Shown here piece by piece: positions 1 to 10,000 of a stretch of 64,000 bases of DNA (within the stretch, counting starts at the first letter, position 1; every line of letters begins with the position of its first letter). Origin of the DNA: Lachnospiraceae bacterium. Lineage in GTDB: Bacteria > Bacillota > Clostridia > Lachnospirales > Lachnospiraceae. The DNA is taken from positions 16,947 through 80,946 of the forward strand of contig JAFRWW010000057.1 of the NCBI GenBank assembly GCA_017441585.1. Direction: 5' to 3'. The position numbers and the translations under genes are program-made. Under the pieces are notes generated by a model that did no database searches, had not been told where the DNA came from, and saw nothing but the letters and a program-made list of their open reading frames with translations.

Positions 1-264
1 CTTTTGGGACTCATGATAAAGATGAAGGGTCAGGGAGTCTCATTTATAGCCGGAGAATTAAACGGCAGCAATTTTTTTGAAGCGAAAAGACCGGAGGGAC
101 CGATAGGTATACTCATAGGCAATGAGGGTAACGGCCTGGATAAAGAGGTTATCGAAGCATCGGACATAAGGCTTCGCATACCCATGGAGGGAGAAGTATC
201 TTCCCTCAATGCGGCGGTAAGCGCAGCTCTGTTCATGTTTTTTATGAGATATTTATATAAATGA
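1..264 (+). CDS. SpoU/TrmH-family RNA 2'-O-methyltransferase, C-terminal end (partial)
   Basis: The reading frame is open from base 1, so the 5' part lies outside the window; the first ATG or TTG in the window is not a true start. The visible 87 codons hold the two C-terminal SpoU motifs: GILIGNEGNGL (SAM-binding motif 2) and IPMEGEVSSLNAAVSAALFM (motif 3, the knot-forming helix). The family transfers a methyl group from SAM to a ribose 2'-OH in tRNA or rRNA as a trefoil-knot dimer. The substrate cannot be told from this fragment. The stop codon is directly joined to a partial copy of the dispersed GAAGCGAAGAATCTT hairpin repeat (263-277). Confidence 0.85.
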   Translation, partial: LLGLMIKMKGQGVSFIAGELNGSNFFEAKRPEGPIGILIGNEGNGLDKEVIEASDIRLRIPMEGEVSSLNAAVSAALFMFFMRYLYK

Positions 265-320
265 AGCGAAGAATCTTTTGATTCTTTGAAATATATGTCA
301 TATTTAAAAGGAGGTTTATT

Positions 321-1235
321 ATGCCCGGATTAATAATGTTTTTGTTGATAGTAGTCATCTTCATTTTGGCTGCATGTATAAAGATCGTACCCCAGGCTCA
401 TGCCTATGTCGTCGAGCGTTTCGGTATGTATGTAGCTACGTTGAATGCGGGAATCAATTTCATCATCCCCATCATCGACAGAGTGGCAAGACGTGTATCC
501 CTTAAGGAACAGGTGGTGGATTTTGCTCCCCAGCCCGTTATCACAAAGGATAACGTAACCATGAGGATAGACACCATCGTGTTCTTCCAGATAATCGACC
601 CTAAGCTCTATACCTACGGCGTGGAGAATCCTCTGATGGCTATCGAGAATCTGACGGCCACTACACTTAGAAATATCATCGGTGATATGGAGCTGGATCA
701 GACTCTTACATCCAGAGAGACCATCAACTCACAGATGAGGGCCCAGCTCGATACAGCTACGGATCCCTGGGGTATCAGGATAAACAGAGTGGAGCTTAAG
801 AATATCATTCCTCCCGCACCTATCCAGGAGGCAATGGAGAAGCAGATGAAGGCGGAGCGTGAAAGACGTGAGGCCATCCTTCGTGCAGAGGGTGAAAAGA
901 AATCCACCATCCTTGTGGCAGAGGGTAAAAAGGAATCCGCCATCCTTGATGCACAGGCAGAAAAAGAGGCAGCCATCCTTCATGCAGAGGCTCAGAAGGA
1001 GCGCATGATCAGAGAGGCGGAAGGTAAGGCTGAGGCTATCTTAAGAGTACAGCAGGCTACCGCTGACGGTATCAGGATGATAAGGGAAGCAGGTGCGGAC
1101 GAGGCAGTTCTGCAGTTGAAGAGTCTTGAGGCATTTGAAAAGGCAGCCAACGGACAGGCTACAAAGATCATCATCCCTTCGGATATCCAGGGGATCGCAG
1201 GGCTTGCCACTTCGGTTAAAGAGGTATTGAAGTAA
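321..1235 (+). CDS. SPFH/band-7 (stomatin-like) membrane protein
   Basis: 304 residues. An N-terminal hydrophobic segment (about residues 4-22) anchors the protein. It is followed by a band-7 domain (about 25-180, with YVVERFG and the conserved [17 protein letters not shown] block). Residues about 183-245 form a coiled coil made of an 11-residue repeat of the type AILxAEGEKKS, repeated about five times and also visible in the DNA. The C-terminus holds the usual [24 protein letters not shown] stretch, split here as [10 protein letters not shown] and ATKIIIPSD. Family members (QmcA, stomatin) form oligomeric membrane microdomain scaffolds. No NfeD partner is seen beside it. A good AAGGAGG site precedes the ATG, and the stop overlaps the argF start (TAATG). 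Confidence 0.88.
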   Translation: MPGLIMFLLIVVIFILAACIKIVPQAHAYVVERFGMYVATLNAGINFIIPIIDRVARRVSLKEQVVDFAPQPVITKDNVTMRIDTIVFFQIIDPKLYTYGVENPLMAIENLTATTLRNIIGDMELDQTLTSRETINSQMRAQLDTATDPWGIRINRVELKNIIPPAPIQEAMEKQMKAERERREAILRAEGEKKSTILVAEGKKESAILDAQAEKEAAILHAEAQKERMIREAEGKAEAILRVQQATADGIRMIREAGADEAVLQLKSLEAFEKAANGQATKIIIPSDIQGIAGLATSVKEVLK

Positions 1236-2245
1236 TGGATTTAAAAGGCAGACATTTTTTGACATTAAAGGATTTTACCGCTGAGGAGATAAACTATCTC
1301 CTCGACCTGGCAGCCGCTCTTAAGGCTGCCAAGAAGGCCGGTAAAAATATGACGTCTTTCCTGGCCGGCAAAAACGTGGCTCTCATTTTTGAGAAGACCA
1401 GTACCAGAACCCGGTGTTCTTTTGAGGTGGCGGCTCATGACCTGGGCATGGGAACCACATATCTGGATCCCAAGAGTTCACAGATCGGCAAAAAGGAAAG
1501 CATATCGGATACGGCAAACGTCCTGGGACGTATGTTTGACGGCATCGAGTACAGAGGCTACGGTCAGGAAATCGTGGAGGAACTGGCCGATAATGCCGGC
1601 GTGCCTGTGTGGAACGGCCTGACTAATGAGTACCATCCCACTCAGATGCTGGCGGACATGCTGACAGCCAGAGAGTATTTCGGCGATGTGAAGGGACTCA
1701 AGCTGGCATACATGGGTGATGCCCGTTATAACATGGGTAATTCTCTCATGATCGTATGCGCCAAGCTGGGACTTCATTTTGTGGCCTGCGCTCCCAGGAA
1801 GTATTTCCCCGATGCAGCTCTGGTAGCTCAGTGTGAAGAGTGGGCCAAAGAAAGCGGCGGCAGTATCACTCTCACCGAGGATGCCTCAGGAGGAACAAAG
1901 GGCGCACACATAGTCTATACGGACGTCTGGGTTTCCATGGGAGAGCCGGACGAGGTGTGGACCGAGAGGATAAATGATCTGACGCCCTATAAGGTGACCA
2001 TGGATATCATGAAGGGCGCAGCTGAAAATGCCATATTTATGCATTGCCTTCCCGCATTTCATGATAAGAAGACCGAGATCGGAAAAGAGATGGGAGATAA
2101 GTTCGGCTTCGAGGATATGGAGGTGACGGATGAAGTGTTCCAAAAGTATGCAGACCCTGTCTTTGATGAGGCGGAGAACCGTATGCATACCATCAAGGCA
2201 GTGATGGCGGCTACCTTAGGTATCACGCTGGAGGATGTCCGGTAA
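1235..2245 (+). CDS. argF: Ornithine carbamoyltransferase
   Basis: 336 residues, normal for the family. The enzyme joins carbamoyl phosphate and ornithine to give citrulline in arginine synthesis. Visible motifs are the carbamoyl-phosphate loop STRTR (residues 56-60), HPTQ, the ornithine-binding region with VSMG, and HCLPAFHD (about 270), which carries the reactive Cys. The ATG overlaps the band-7 stop, implying translational coupling. No other arginine gene is nearby, so an anabolic or catabolic (ArcB) role cannot be settled from context; lack of arcA/arcC neighbours favours biosynthesis. Confidence 0.93.
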   Translation: MDLKGRHFLTLKDFTAEEINYLLDLAAALKAAKKAGKNMTSFLAGKNVALIFEKTSTRTRCSFEVAAHDLGMGTTYLDPKSSQIGKKESISDTANVLGRMFDGIEYRGYGQEIVEELADNAGVPVWNGLTNEYHPTQMLADMLTAREYFGDVKGLKLAYMGDARYNMGNSLMIVCAKLGLHFVACAPRKYFPDAALVAQCEEWAKESGGSITLTEDASGGTKGAHIVYTDVWVSMGEPDEVWTERINDLTPYKVTMDIMKGAAENAIFMHCLPAFHDKKTEIGKEMGDKFGFEDMEVTDEVFQKYADPVFDEAENRMHTIKAVMAATLGITLEDVR

Positions 2246-2311
2246 CATAAGATCTCGGCATGTCCTGGCAATTACATATGACAGATTATGGATCCGGATC
2301 ACCGGAGAATT

Positions 2312-3160
2312 ATGTACGTAAAAATGATCAGTATGGAAACTAAGACGGATGCACTTAGTGAAAAGATGATGAAAAGTCTGCTGCGGACAGAGCGTATCGG
2401 CAGCAGGCTTTTTTGTCTGTCACAGGTGGATTCCACAAATGAAGAATTAAAGAGAAGATTTATAACTGATGAGGATCTGCCGGAGGGAACGGTAGCCATC
2501 ACCTCCGATCAGGTAGCCGGAAAAGGCCGGAGAGGGCGTGGCTGGGTGACGCCTCCGGGAGTCAATATCGCCATGAGTATATTCCTGCGACCAAAGATCG
2601 ATCCATCGGCGGCTTCCATGCTCACCATCGTGGCGGCGCTGGCAGTGTGCAGGACCTGTATGGATATGACGGGACTTTCATGCCGGATAAAATGGCCCAA
2701 TGACGTGGTGGTGGAAGGAAAAAAGGTGTGCGGGATCCTCACGGAGATGTCGGTAAAGACGTTAAACTCCACCATAGAATATGTGATAGTGGGTATAGGA
2801 GTGAATGTAAATACCCTGTCATTTCCCCCGGAGCTTTCTGATAAGGCCACTTCGCTGAAAATAGCCTGCGGACACGGTTTTGATCTTAACGAACCGGCTG
2901 TGGGCATACTTACGCATTTTGAAAAGCTGTATGATGAATTCTTAAAATGCGAGGACCTGGGTTTTATGACAGAGGAGTATAATACACTTCTGGTGAGCCG
3001 GGAAAAGGCTGTCAGGGTGCTGGACCCCAAGGGTGAGTATGAAGGCGTATCCCTCGGGATAAATGATAAAGGCGAGCTGCTGGTCAGAACGGGAGATGGC
3101 AGTATAAGAAATGTGTACGCAGGTGAAGTCTCTGTGAGAGGGATTTACGGATATGTGTGA
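2312..3160 (+). CDS. Biotin--[acetyl-CoA-carboxylase] ligase without HTH domain (class I)
   Basis: About 282 residues. It activates biotin as biotinyl-AMP and attaches it to carboxylase lysines. Motifs are VDSTNEELKRR, the biotinyl-AMP loop GKGRRGRGW, KWPNDVVVEGKKVCGIL and GIGVNVN, followed by a C-terminal SH3-like domain ending YAGEVSVRG. There is no N-terminal winged helix, unlike the second ligase at 41314, which has one and lies beside a BirA operator. So this copy is probably purely enzymatic. I chose ATG 2312 because GGAG lies 4 nt upstream; the longer start at 2288 has no ribosome site. Confidence 0.85.
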   Translation: MYVKMISMETKTDALSEKMMKSLLRTERIGSRLFCLSQVDSTNEELKRRFITDEDLPEGTVAITSDQVAGKGRRGRGWVTPPGVNIAMSIFLRPKIDPSAASMLTIVAALAVCRTCMDMTGLSCRIKWPNDVVVEGKKVCGILTEMSVKTLNSTIEYVIVGIGVNVNTLSFPPELSDKATSLKIACGHGFDLNEPAVGILTHFEKLYDEFLKCEDLGFMTEEYNTLLVSREKAVRVLDPKGEYEGVSLGINDKGELLVRTGDGSIRNVYAGEVSVRGIYGYV

Positions 3161-3234
3161 TAAAAAAATGTAATTTATATTAAGTGTCGGATTTTAGCTA
3201 ATGATGTATGTAAAGCACTAAGGAGTTAAAAAGT

Positions 3235-3558
3235 ATGACTGATAATAATGACCGCACATTATGCGCAGCAAATTCATATGAGCAGAAGTATTATTTCAAT
3301 CCCCGGTTTTCCAACATACCGGAGGATATCCAAAAGGAACTGCATGTGCTCTGCGTTCTTTTTACCGAGGATGTGGGTGGCGTGATACAGTTTGTCTATG
3401 CCGAGGACGGGACGCTTATGATAGAGACTTCGGCGGCGGATAATGATTATCTGTATGATGAGATCGAAGCCGGGATCCTGGTGGGACAGATACAGAAGAA
3501 GCGCCGGGAACTGCTGGAGCAGTTGGAGAAATATTATAAGGTAATGTTTTTATGCTGA
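3235..3558 (+). CDS. Conserved small Clostridia protein (DUF6145-like)
   Basis: 107 residues, soluble, acidic. Its pattern (Tyr-rich start with [15 protein letters not shown], then [13 protein letters not shown] and a C-terminal [16 protein letters not shown] helix) matches, from memory, the family annotated DUF6145 that often sits just before dus in Lachnospiraceae. A strong AAGGAG site lies 8-9 nt before the ATG. Its stop overlaps the dus start by 7 nt, so the two are translated together, hinting at a link with tRNA modification. Function unknown. Confidence 0.75.
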   Translation: MTDNNDRTLCAANSYEQKYYFNPRFSNIPEDIQKELHVLCVLFTEDVGGVIQFVYAEDGTLMIETSAADNDYLYDEIEAGILVGQIQKKRRELLEQLEKYYKVMFLC

Positions 3559-4508
3559 AAATAGGAAACACGCAATTAAAGAATCCATTCATACTCTCTC
3601 CCATGGCGGGAGTATGCGATATGCCGTACCGACTGCTGTGCTCACAGATGGGTGCGGCTCTTTGCTGTATGGAAATGGTGAGCGCAAAGGCGGTGCTCTA
3701 TAAGAATAAGAATTCCGATATGCTGATGGAGATACATCACGATGAGGGACCCGTGTCCCTTCAGCTTTTCGGAAAAGAGCCTGAGATCATGGCTGAGATA
3801 GCAAAAAAGATAGAGGAGCGCCCTTTTGCCATTCTGGATATAAACATGGGATGTCCCGTGCCCAAGGTGGTAAATAACGGTGAGGGAAGCGCCCTGATGA
3901 AGGATCTTCTCCTGGCCGGAAGGATAATCGAAGCAGTGGCAAAGGCGATAGAAAAACCTGTGACCGTAAAGATCAGAAAGGGTTTTGATGATGAGCATGT
4001 GAACGCGGTGGAGCTGGCCTGCATCGCCCAGGAATCGGGAGCCGCTGCCGTGACTGTACATGGCAGGACCAGGGAACAGTATTATGAAGGAAAAGCCGAC
4101 TGGGATATAATCGCTGCGGTGAAAGACGCTGTGAGTATTCCGGTGATCGGAAACGGAGATATATTTAACCCCGAGGATGCAAAGGCTATGATGGATGAGA
4201 CGGGGTGCGACGGAGTAGCCATAGGCCGTGCAGCCAGGGGAAATCCCTTTATTTTTAAAGATATGGTCGATTATTATGAAAAGGGCTCATATGAGGGTAA
4301 GCCGGAGCTTAAGGAATTGTCAAAACTCATCAAAAGACATGTGCTCATGGAAGTGGATCACAAGGGTGAATACACAGCCATACGCGAGATGAGAAAACAC
4401 ATCGCCTGGTATACCACGGGCTATCCCGGATCTGCCGCCATCCGCCGCAGGGTTAACGAGATCGAGAGCCTTGAGGAGATGGAAGAGTTTCTGGATGGAT
4501 TAAAGTGA
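3552..4508 (+). CDS. dus: tRNA-dihydrouridine synthase
   Basis: 318 residues. A flavin TIM-barrel enzyme that reduces uridine to dihydrouridine in tRNA D-loops using NADPH. Motifs: SPMAGVCD near the N-terminus, [19 protein letters not shown] with the catalytic Cys (about residue 100), [24 protein letters not shown] and [15 protein letters not shown] (phosphate binding), then the helical C-terminal tRNA-recognition domain. Starts inside the preceding gene (ATGCTGA overlap). Which of the DusA/B/C types it is cannot be decided; the length suggests DusB-like. Confidence 0.93.
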   Translation: MLKIGNTQLKNPFILSPMAGVCDMPYRLLCSQMGAALCCMEMVSAKAVLYKNKNSDMLMEIHHDEGPVSLQLFGKEPEIMAEIAKKIEERPFAILDINMGCPVPKVVNNGEGSALMKDLLLAGRIIEAVAKAIEKPVTVKIRKGFDDEHVNAVELACIAQESGAAAVTVHGRTREQYYEGKADWDIIAAVKDAVSIPVIGNGDIFNPEDAKAMMDETGCDGVAIGRAARGNPFIFKDMVDYYEKGSYEGKPELKELSKLIKRHVLMEVDHKGEYTAIREMRKHIAWYTTGYPGSAAIRRRVNEIESLEEMEEFLDGLK

Positions 4509-4590
4509 GAAATATCTACTCCTATAATGTCATTTTGAATGGAAATGTATAAATTGCCTATTTTATCATCAAGTGGGAAGTTTTAGTTAA

Positions 4591-5928
4591 TTATGTCAGG
4601 GGAAGCATGACTTCCGAGTAGAACTCTCCGTCCTCGTGGGAGAAGCGGGCGATGCCGCCGTAGCCTGCGGCGGAAACCTGTATGGATTGCAGACCTATGC
4701 CGCTTCCGTTTCTGTGGGTGGAGAGGTAAATCCCGTTCTTTATCTTAAGAGGCCTGCCGAAGGAATTCGTGCAGGCTATGTATATGGCAGAATCTTCTTC
4801 ATATCTTATGGTCAGATCGATGAAGCGCCTTTTTTCCTCTGTTTCGGTACAGGCGATAATGGCGTTTTCCAGAATGTTCCCGATTATGTTGCAGGCGTCT
4901 ATATCCGAGATCGTCGACGTAGTGGGAAAAGATACATTCCAGTTAAGTTTTATATTGTACTTTGTGGAATCATCGGCGTAGTAATTCAGGATGGAATTCA
5001 CTGCCGTATTTTTTGTGTATGAGACATAGCTGTTATCCGGCATGGTCTTTATATAGTTGTCCAGATATTCGCGCAGGGCATCGATATCACCGTCGTGGGC
5101 CATTTTGTCCAGAGTATGGAGGGTGTGCTTGAAATCGTGGCGCTGCCGTGCTGTGCTCTCGATGAAGCGCTGCTGTACCTGATAGCGTGACTCCTGGATC
5201 TCCAGCATGTGATTTCTCTTTATGGTCTTTTCATAATCCATTATTCCCTGAATTATCAGATAAAATATGATGCACTGCAAAAGCAGCAGCAGGCAGAAGA
5301 TGGTGATGGCTGTCCAGAAGGCAATCATGACCTTATTGGTATGGAGGGTCTCATATTTTCTGGGTGCGATGATCAGGTTAAAGGAAAGGATTATCGCATT
5401 GATAAAGAAAAAGGTGAACCATACCTTCTGGTTGAAGAAATAATCTATCAGATAGCCTCCGCATTTGATCACAGGGTAGGCTATCACTATGGCTATGCAG
5501 ATGCTGAGCACCAGCTGGAAGACGGCGGCCTTCATGCTGAAATGATACAGGTCCGAGGACGGATTGATGATGGCGTCAAAGCCGTTGGACATATTTGAGA
5601 CCAGACTCATGACCGTACATGAAAAAGTAAAGATCGTCAGGCTCTTATAAAAAGGAACAGTCAGGCTCTTATGATAGATGATGAAAGAGAGTATCAAAAG
5701 AGGAGCCAGAAGAAAATTATAATCCGGCGAAAAGTGGGACTCTAAAAATCCTATCAGTAGAATGCAGAAGATAAGAAAGATGATCAGCGTTACAACAGTC
5801 TTTTTCAATGAGCTTTTAAGCTGGTTCGTCATGGGAAAAAGAGCTATGGCTGCCGCGGGAAAGAAGATGCTCCAGGATATTACGGAATTTATAAACCTGG
5901 GGAGCGTTTCAGCTGTTGTCTCTGTCAT
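4591..5928 (-). CDS. AgrC-like GHKL sensor histidine kinase
   Basis: 445 residues. About six hydrophobic segments occupy residues 10-230 (peptide/ligand sensing membrane part), then a coiled helix, the phospho-acceptor region HDFKHTLHTLDKMA (His about 265) and a GHKL ATPase domain with NILENAIIAC (N box) and NGSGIGLQSI (G box). This is the layout of AgrC/ComD kinases that sense peptides at the membrane. It overlaps the upstream response regulator by 20 nt. No agrB/agrD-like peptide genes are visible beside it, so the signal is unknown. It may control the giant surface genes that start at 7029. Confidence 0.88.
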   Translation of the reverse strand: MTETTAETLPRFINSVISWSIFFPAAAIALFPMTNQLKSSLKKTVVTLIIFLIFCILLIGFLESHFSPDYNFLLAPLLILSFIIYHKSLTVPFYKSLTIFTFSCTVMSLVSNMSNGFDAIINPSSDLYHFSMKAAVFQLVLSICIAIVIAYPVIKCGGYLIDYFFNQKVWFTFFFINAIILSFNLIIAPRKYETLHTNKVMIAFWTAITIFCLLLLLQCIIFYLIIQGIMDYEKTIKRNHMLEIQESRYQVQQRFIESTARQRHDFKHTLHTLDKMAHDGDIDALREYLDNYIKTMPDNSYVSYTKNTAVNSILNYYADDSTKYNIKLNWNVSFPTTSTISDIDACNIIGNILENAIIACTETEEKRRFIDLTIRYEEDSAIYIACTNSFGRPLKIKNGIYLSTHRNGSGIGLQSIQVSAAGYGGIARFSHEDGEFYSEVMLPLT

Positions 5929-6676
5929 TTGCGGTTCTCCTTTGTTTCTGTTCTCTGCGCAGGCTGTCCAGCTTATAGTTCTGCCAGATGTCCTTTAACT
6001 TTTTGGCGTTGCGCACGTTTATGGGAAGGATCATGCCGCCCTGGACCGTGCAGTTTTGTCCGTTTATGGAGTTTATCCGGTCCATGTTGACCATGACTCC
6101 GCGCAACATCTCTATAAAACGGTTATCCTTATTAAGGCTTTTACATATGGTGGAATAGGATGTACGCGGGCTATAGGTAGTGTGGGATACATCGGTTATC
6201 TCCGTGTTGTGTCCTGAAGCCCTGATCACACAGATATCGCTGAAGGGTATGCTGATGTCTTTTTTGTTAAAGGAAAAGATCAGATGGGGCTCGTTGGAAA
6301 GCTCGGTGTGACGCATCAGGATGTCGTCCATGACCTTGTATATCCTTTCAACGGTGGCCGGTTTTTCTATGTAATCGAACACGTGAAGTGAAAAAGCCTT
6401 GCTCATGTGCTCAGTACTGGTGGTCAGAAAAATGAGCAGGGTGTGATTGTCCGCTTTAAGGATCTGTTCGGCTGCCTCTACGCCCGTCATCTCATCCATG
6501 TAAATGTCCATAAAGACTGCTGTATAGGCGTAGGGCCTAAAGGACGCCAGCATATCTTCGGCACAGGAGAATACATGGATCTTAAGATCCAGCTTGTTTT
6601 GTGCGGAGTAATCCGTGAGGATTCTGGCAAGCCGCTCTCTTTCTTCAAATAAATCATCTATGATCGCTACGTTCAT
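5909..6676 (-). CDS. LytTR-family response regulator (AgrA-like)
   Basis: 255 residues. N-terminal receiver (about 1-125): DD near the start, phospho-acceptor Asp in VFMDIYMDEM, and K in DYIEKPA. C-terminal LytTR DNA-binding domain (about 140-240) with ISIPFSDICVIRASGHNTEI and FIEMLRGVMVNMDRI. Paired with the kinase gene downstream (20-nt overlap). LytTR proteins bind direct repeats about two helical turns apart. Such a repeat pair (20-bp period) lies in the divergent intergenic region at 6819-6854, a likely target. Confidence 0.9.
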   Translation of the reverse strand: MNVAIIDDLFEERERLARILTDYSAQNKLDLKIHVFSCAEDMLASFRPYAYTAVFMDIYMDEMTGVEAAEQILKADNHTLLIFLTTSTEHMSKAFSLHVFDYIEKPATVERIYKVMDDILMRHTELSNEPHLIFSFNKKDISIPFSDICVIRASGHNTEITDVSHTTYSPRTSYSTICKSLNKDNRFIEMLRGVMVNMDRINSINGQNCTVQGGMILPINVRNAKKLKDIWQNYKLDSLRREQKQRRTANDRDNS

Positions 6677-6738
6677 TTGCTTTTTCTGAGGTTTATACTT
6701 TATAAGTATGCGGATTATATTATATAGCTTGCTCTTTC

Positions 6739-6767
6739 AAGATTCTTCACCTGCGGTTCAGAATGAC
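6739..6767 (-). repeat. Dispersed intergenic hairpin repeat, variant loop
   Basis: On the minus strand this reads GTCATTCTGAACC... ...GGTGAAGAATCTT. The outer stem ATTCT/AGAAT is kept while the loop differs from the other copies at 14878, 22059 and 31273. Confidence 0.7.
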
Positions 6768-6818
6768 ATCACCTATTGATTATACAGATAAATGATCAAA
6801 ATATCCATAAAAAAGGCA

Positions 6819-6854
6819 TGCGACTCGTGCCAAAAACGTGCGACTCGTGCCAAA
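6819..6854 (+). promoter_or_regulatory. Direct-repeat operator, probable LytTR regulator site
   Basis: Two exact copies of TGCGACTCGTGCCAAA begin at 6819 and 6839, a 20-bp period (two helical turns). They lie 10 bp upstream of the -35 of the promoter at 6865-6893, the usual position for an activator, and between a LytTR regulator gene and a giant secreted-protein gene. I saw no other copy in the window. Binding by the LytTR protein is inference. The rest of the 352-bp gap (6677-7028) holds an inverted dispersed repeat (6739-6767), partial repeat ends near 6950-6985 and an untranslated leader of about 130 nt. Confidence 0.65.
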
Positions 6855-6864
6855 TTTATTGATT

Positions 6865-6893
6865 TTGATCGGATTTGTGATATGGTGTAATAT
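6865..6893 (+). promoter_or_regulatory. Sigma-A-like promoter of the giant secreted-protein gene
   Basis: TTGATC (6865-6870), 17-bp spacer, TAATAT (6888-6893). Transcription would start near 6900, about 130 nt before the ATG at 7029. The imperfect -35 fits a promoter that needs an activator bound at 6819-6854. Confidence 0.55.
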
Positions 6894-7028
6894 TAGATGA
6901 ACCATTTTTTTATTAAATTCGTAGTGGCTATTATGAGATGAATTTAATGGTTATTCTGAGTTTTATTCAGTTGTCATTCTGAGCATAGTTTACGCATAGT
7001 CATGATCTAAAACGAAAAGGCAGGTTTT

Positions 7029-10000
7029 ATGATGAAAAAGATGAAAATGAAAAAGATAGCAGGCAGAGTGATATCGCTCATTCTTTCTTTTGCTTTGGTG
7101 GCAGGTGATGCGACATTGGTAAATGCCGCCACGGTCGAGCCTTTGGAAGAGGAAGCAGCCGTGATCGATATTCAGGAGGAGTCTTCGGATACGGCATCCG
7201 ATGACGCAGAGACTGATAATGTCGAAGAAATAAAGAATCGTGATCAGGCAGATGGGGATGCGAAAACACCCGTAACGGATGCTTCCACCGGATCGGAGGA
7301 AGAAGAGGTGAACGGCGGTTCGACCCTTGTCATGGATGCATCGGATCTGTATGCTCCTGCCAAGGCATATGATCCCGTCAAGGCCGACGCCAAGGTCTTT
7401 CCGGATGTATTAAGGGAGAGTTCCGTTTTTCTGCTCAAATATGTAAAAGGCGGAGTTTTTGATATGACCAATGATTTTTATATCACCGCCGCTACCAACC
7501 AGAAAAGTGATGATGACTTTTCTTCATCCTATGTGGTGAAGCGTGATGAAGTGGGCTGGGCGCAAACGGAACTGGCCTGTGATCTTTCAGGCAGTAACTA
7601 TGTAAAGGAACAGATAAAGAATGATAAACAGCTTACGGTCCATTATACAGCCACATATAAAAGTGATTTTCATAAAAGACCATTTCATCATCAGGAAAAA
7701 CTGCTCAGCATACCTCGTTCCAGCTGGAACAACGGCTGGTGGTATGCTCATGAAGGCGAGGGCAGTTTCACCTTTGATCATCCCAATAATCTGTCAGGTA
7801 CGAAGCTGGGTCTGACTTTAAAAAACGGTGTAGGCGCTATCGCCAATTCCAGCACAAACTGTCTGGACGGTCATGATACCATCAGTAATCATCTCATGTA
7901 TATGACGGATTCCAAGAAACCCTATGTGACCAGGATGTATCTGTGCAGCGGCGATAATACCGAGGCACTGAGCTCTGACCGTGGAGTGCAGGGCGGCAGA
8001 AATATCCTTTTGGCGCTTGAGTTTAATGAAGATATCAGACTTGCAAGTGGTAATGCCGCTGACATGAGCAATATAAAGCTCCGTCTGGAACTTAACGATA
8101 AGTGGACGGACCGGACTCCTACCACTGATCTTTATGCGCCTCTTACATCCATTAAGGGCAGGAGGATGTATTTTTCCGTAACCACTCCCGAATACTTTGA
8201 GGACAAGCTCGTGGATGTACAGGTCCTGGGCTTTTCCGACGATCAGGACTGGATACATCCTTCAAAGGATATTAAGCTGGTACTTTTTGATAAGAACGGT
8301 AATAAGATCAATGACGATAGCATCAAGTGTACCAGTCTTATCACTGACGTTGCAGGTAATTCTATAGACTGGGAAAAATCAAAAACGGCAAAGAAAATGG
8401 TTAACCCTTTTGCCATAGACAGTGTGTCGCCCCGTATCAAGGAGGTACAGCTCTATGGTGAGTTCCTTGATTCACAGCAGGCTCAGAGTACCGGTTATAT
8501 CAGGATCGGCGATGAAGTAGGCTTCAGGGTGGTATTTGATGAGCAGCTTCTTCTAAGGAATGGATCTGATGGTCCGGGCTGGAATGTAAAATATGTGGGT
8601 CTTCAGTTAAATGTAAGAGATAAGGACGGTAATAATATCGTGCTCAAGGGCAGGGAGGTAGCCGAGGTGTCTGCCAAGACGCTTTATGGTGCTTCGGCTT
8701 CTTCTATGCTCCTGTCGGTGGTAGATTTTGAGCCTTTTGTAGTAGATGCGGAAAATATTCCGGTAGGCGGTATCAGGGCGGAAAAGGTTGTGCCATTGGT
8801 CAACTTCCTGCTTGAGGATCTGGCAGCTAACCGTATGGGCAATTACTATATATCCGGAGGAACCGATAAGCTGGTCAAGGTGGATAATACCTATCCTCAG
8901 GTTAATGTTGTGGATATAACCAAGGATGATGAAGGTTATTATTATGATCAGTCAACCCAGGATAAGAAATATTTCACAATACCTATAAAGATCACGGATA
9001 CTCTTTCCGGAGTGAAGGGTAAGAATGCTCGTGCATATATTCAGCTGAGCGGTCTGGAAAGATGGGTTCCCATTTATTATTATACGAGCTTAAGTTCCGT
9101 AAATGACAGTGAACAACGCAAGGGATACGGCTTTAGCAATGGCACTTATTATCTGGCTGACCTGCCTATGACGGGAGGTGTAAATTATCTTCACTTTGAG
9201 ATAACAGATGGCGCAGATTACGCTTATCATGGAGGGAAGGCTGTATTTAAGGCTTCTGTCAAGATCGTGGCAGAGGATCGGGCAGGTAATGAGACAGAAC
9301 AGATCATAAAGATAAAGCATAACGGCGACAGTGTTAAGCCACGCATCTATTCACGGTCAGAGGGTCAAAATTCTGCAGGAAACAAGCTTTTCTGGAAGGG
9401 AACAGTCACCGATAATTACATGGTTGACACAGTGAAGTATCAGTGGGGCAATGATGAGATTGAAGAGACCCAGGTGGGCGCTGACGGAAAGCTGACTTTG
9501 GAAAAGGAAATGCCCGAAGGCGCAAAGGGCAGTGAGGATCTGGTCATTTGGGCCTATGATAAAAACTCAAATATGGAAGAAAGGAGTTTTTCCATTGACT
9601 ATGACTTTGGCGACAGGACAGCTGACTATGAGTTTGAAGGCGGAAGCCTGACAGAACCCGTATTATATCCTTCGCTTTCTGTCAATCCCATAGGCAAGGT
9701 GGGAGACAGGACATATCATACATTTGTTATCGTTCCCTGTGGAGACGGTGAAGTTTATCTCACTGAAGAGGGTGGTGAGATTTCAAACACTTCCAATATG
9801 AATAAAAATGCAAAATGGTATAAAGCCGCAGGTACCGTGAGTGCCAATACGGGGCTTTGTGTCAGCGGCGCCGGTGCCGTGGAATTCGGGGAAGTAAAGG
9901 ACTATTTTGATAATTGTCACAGGGCTCAGGATATCACTCTTCTTACCATATATAAGGAAGAAGCGGATGAAACTGAAGATAACACCAGTCCTTCGACCCT

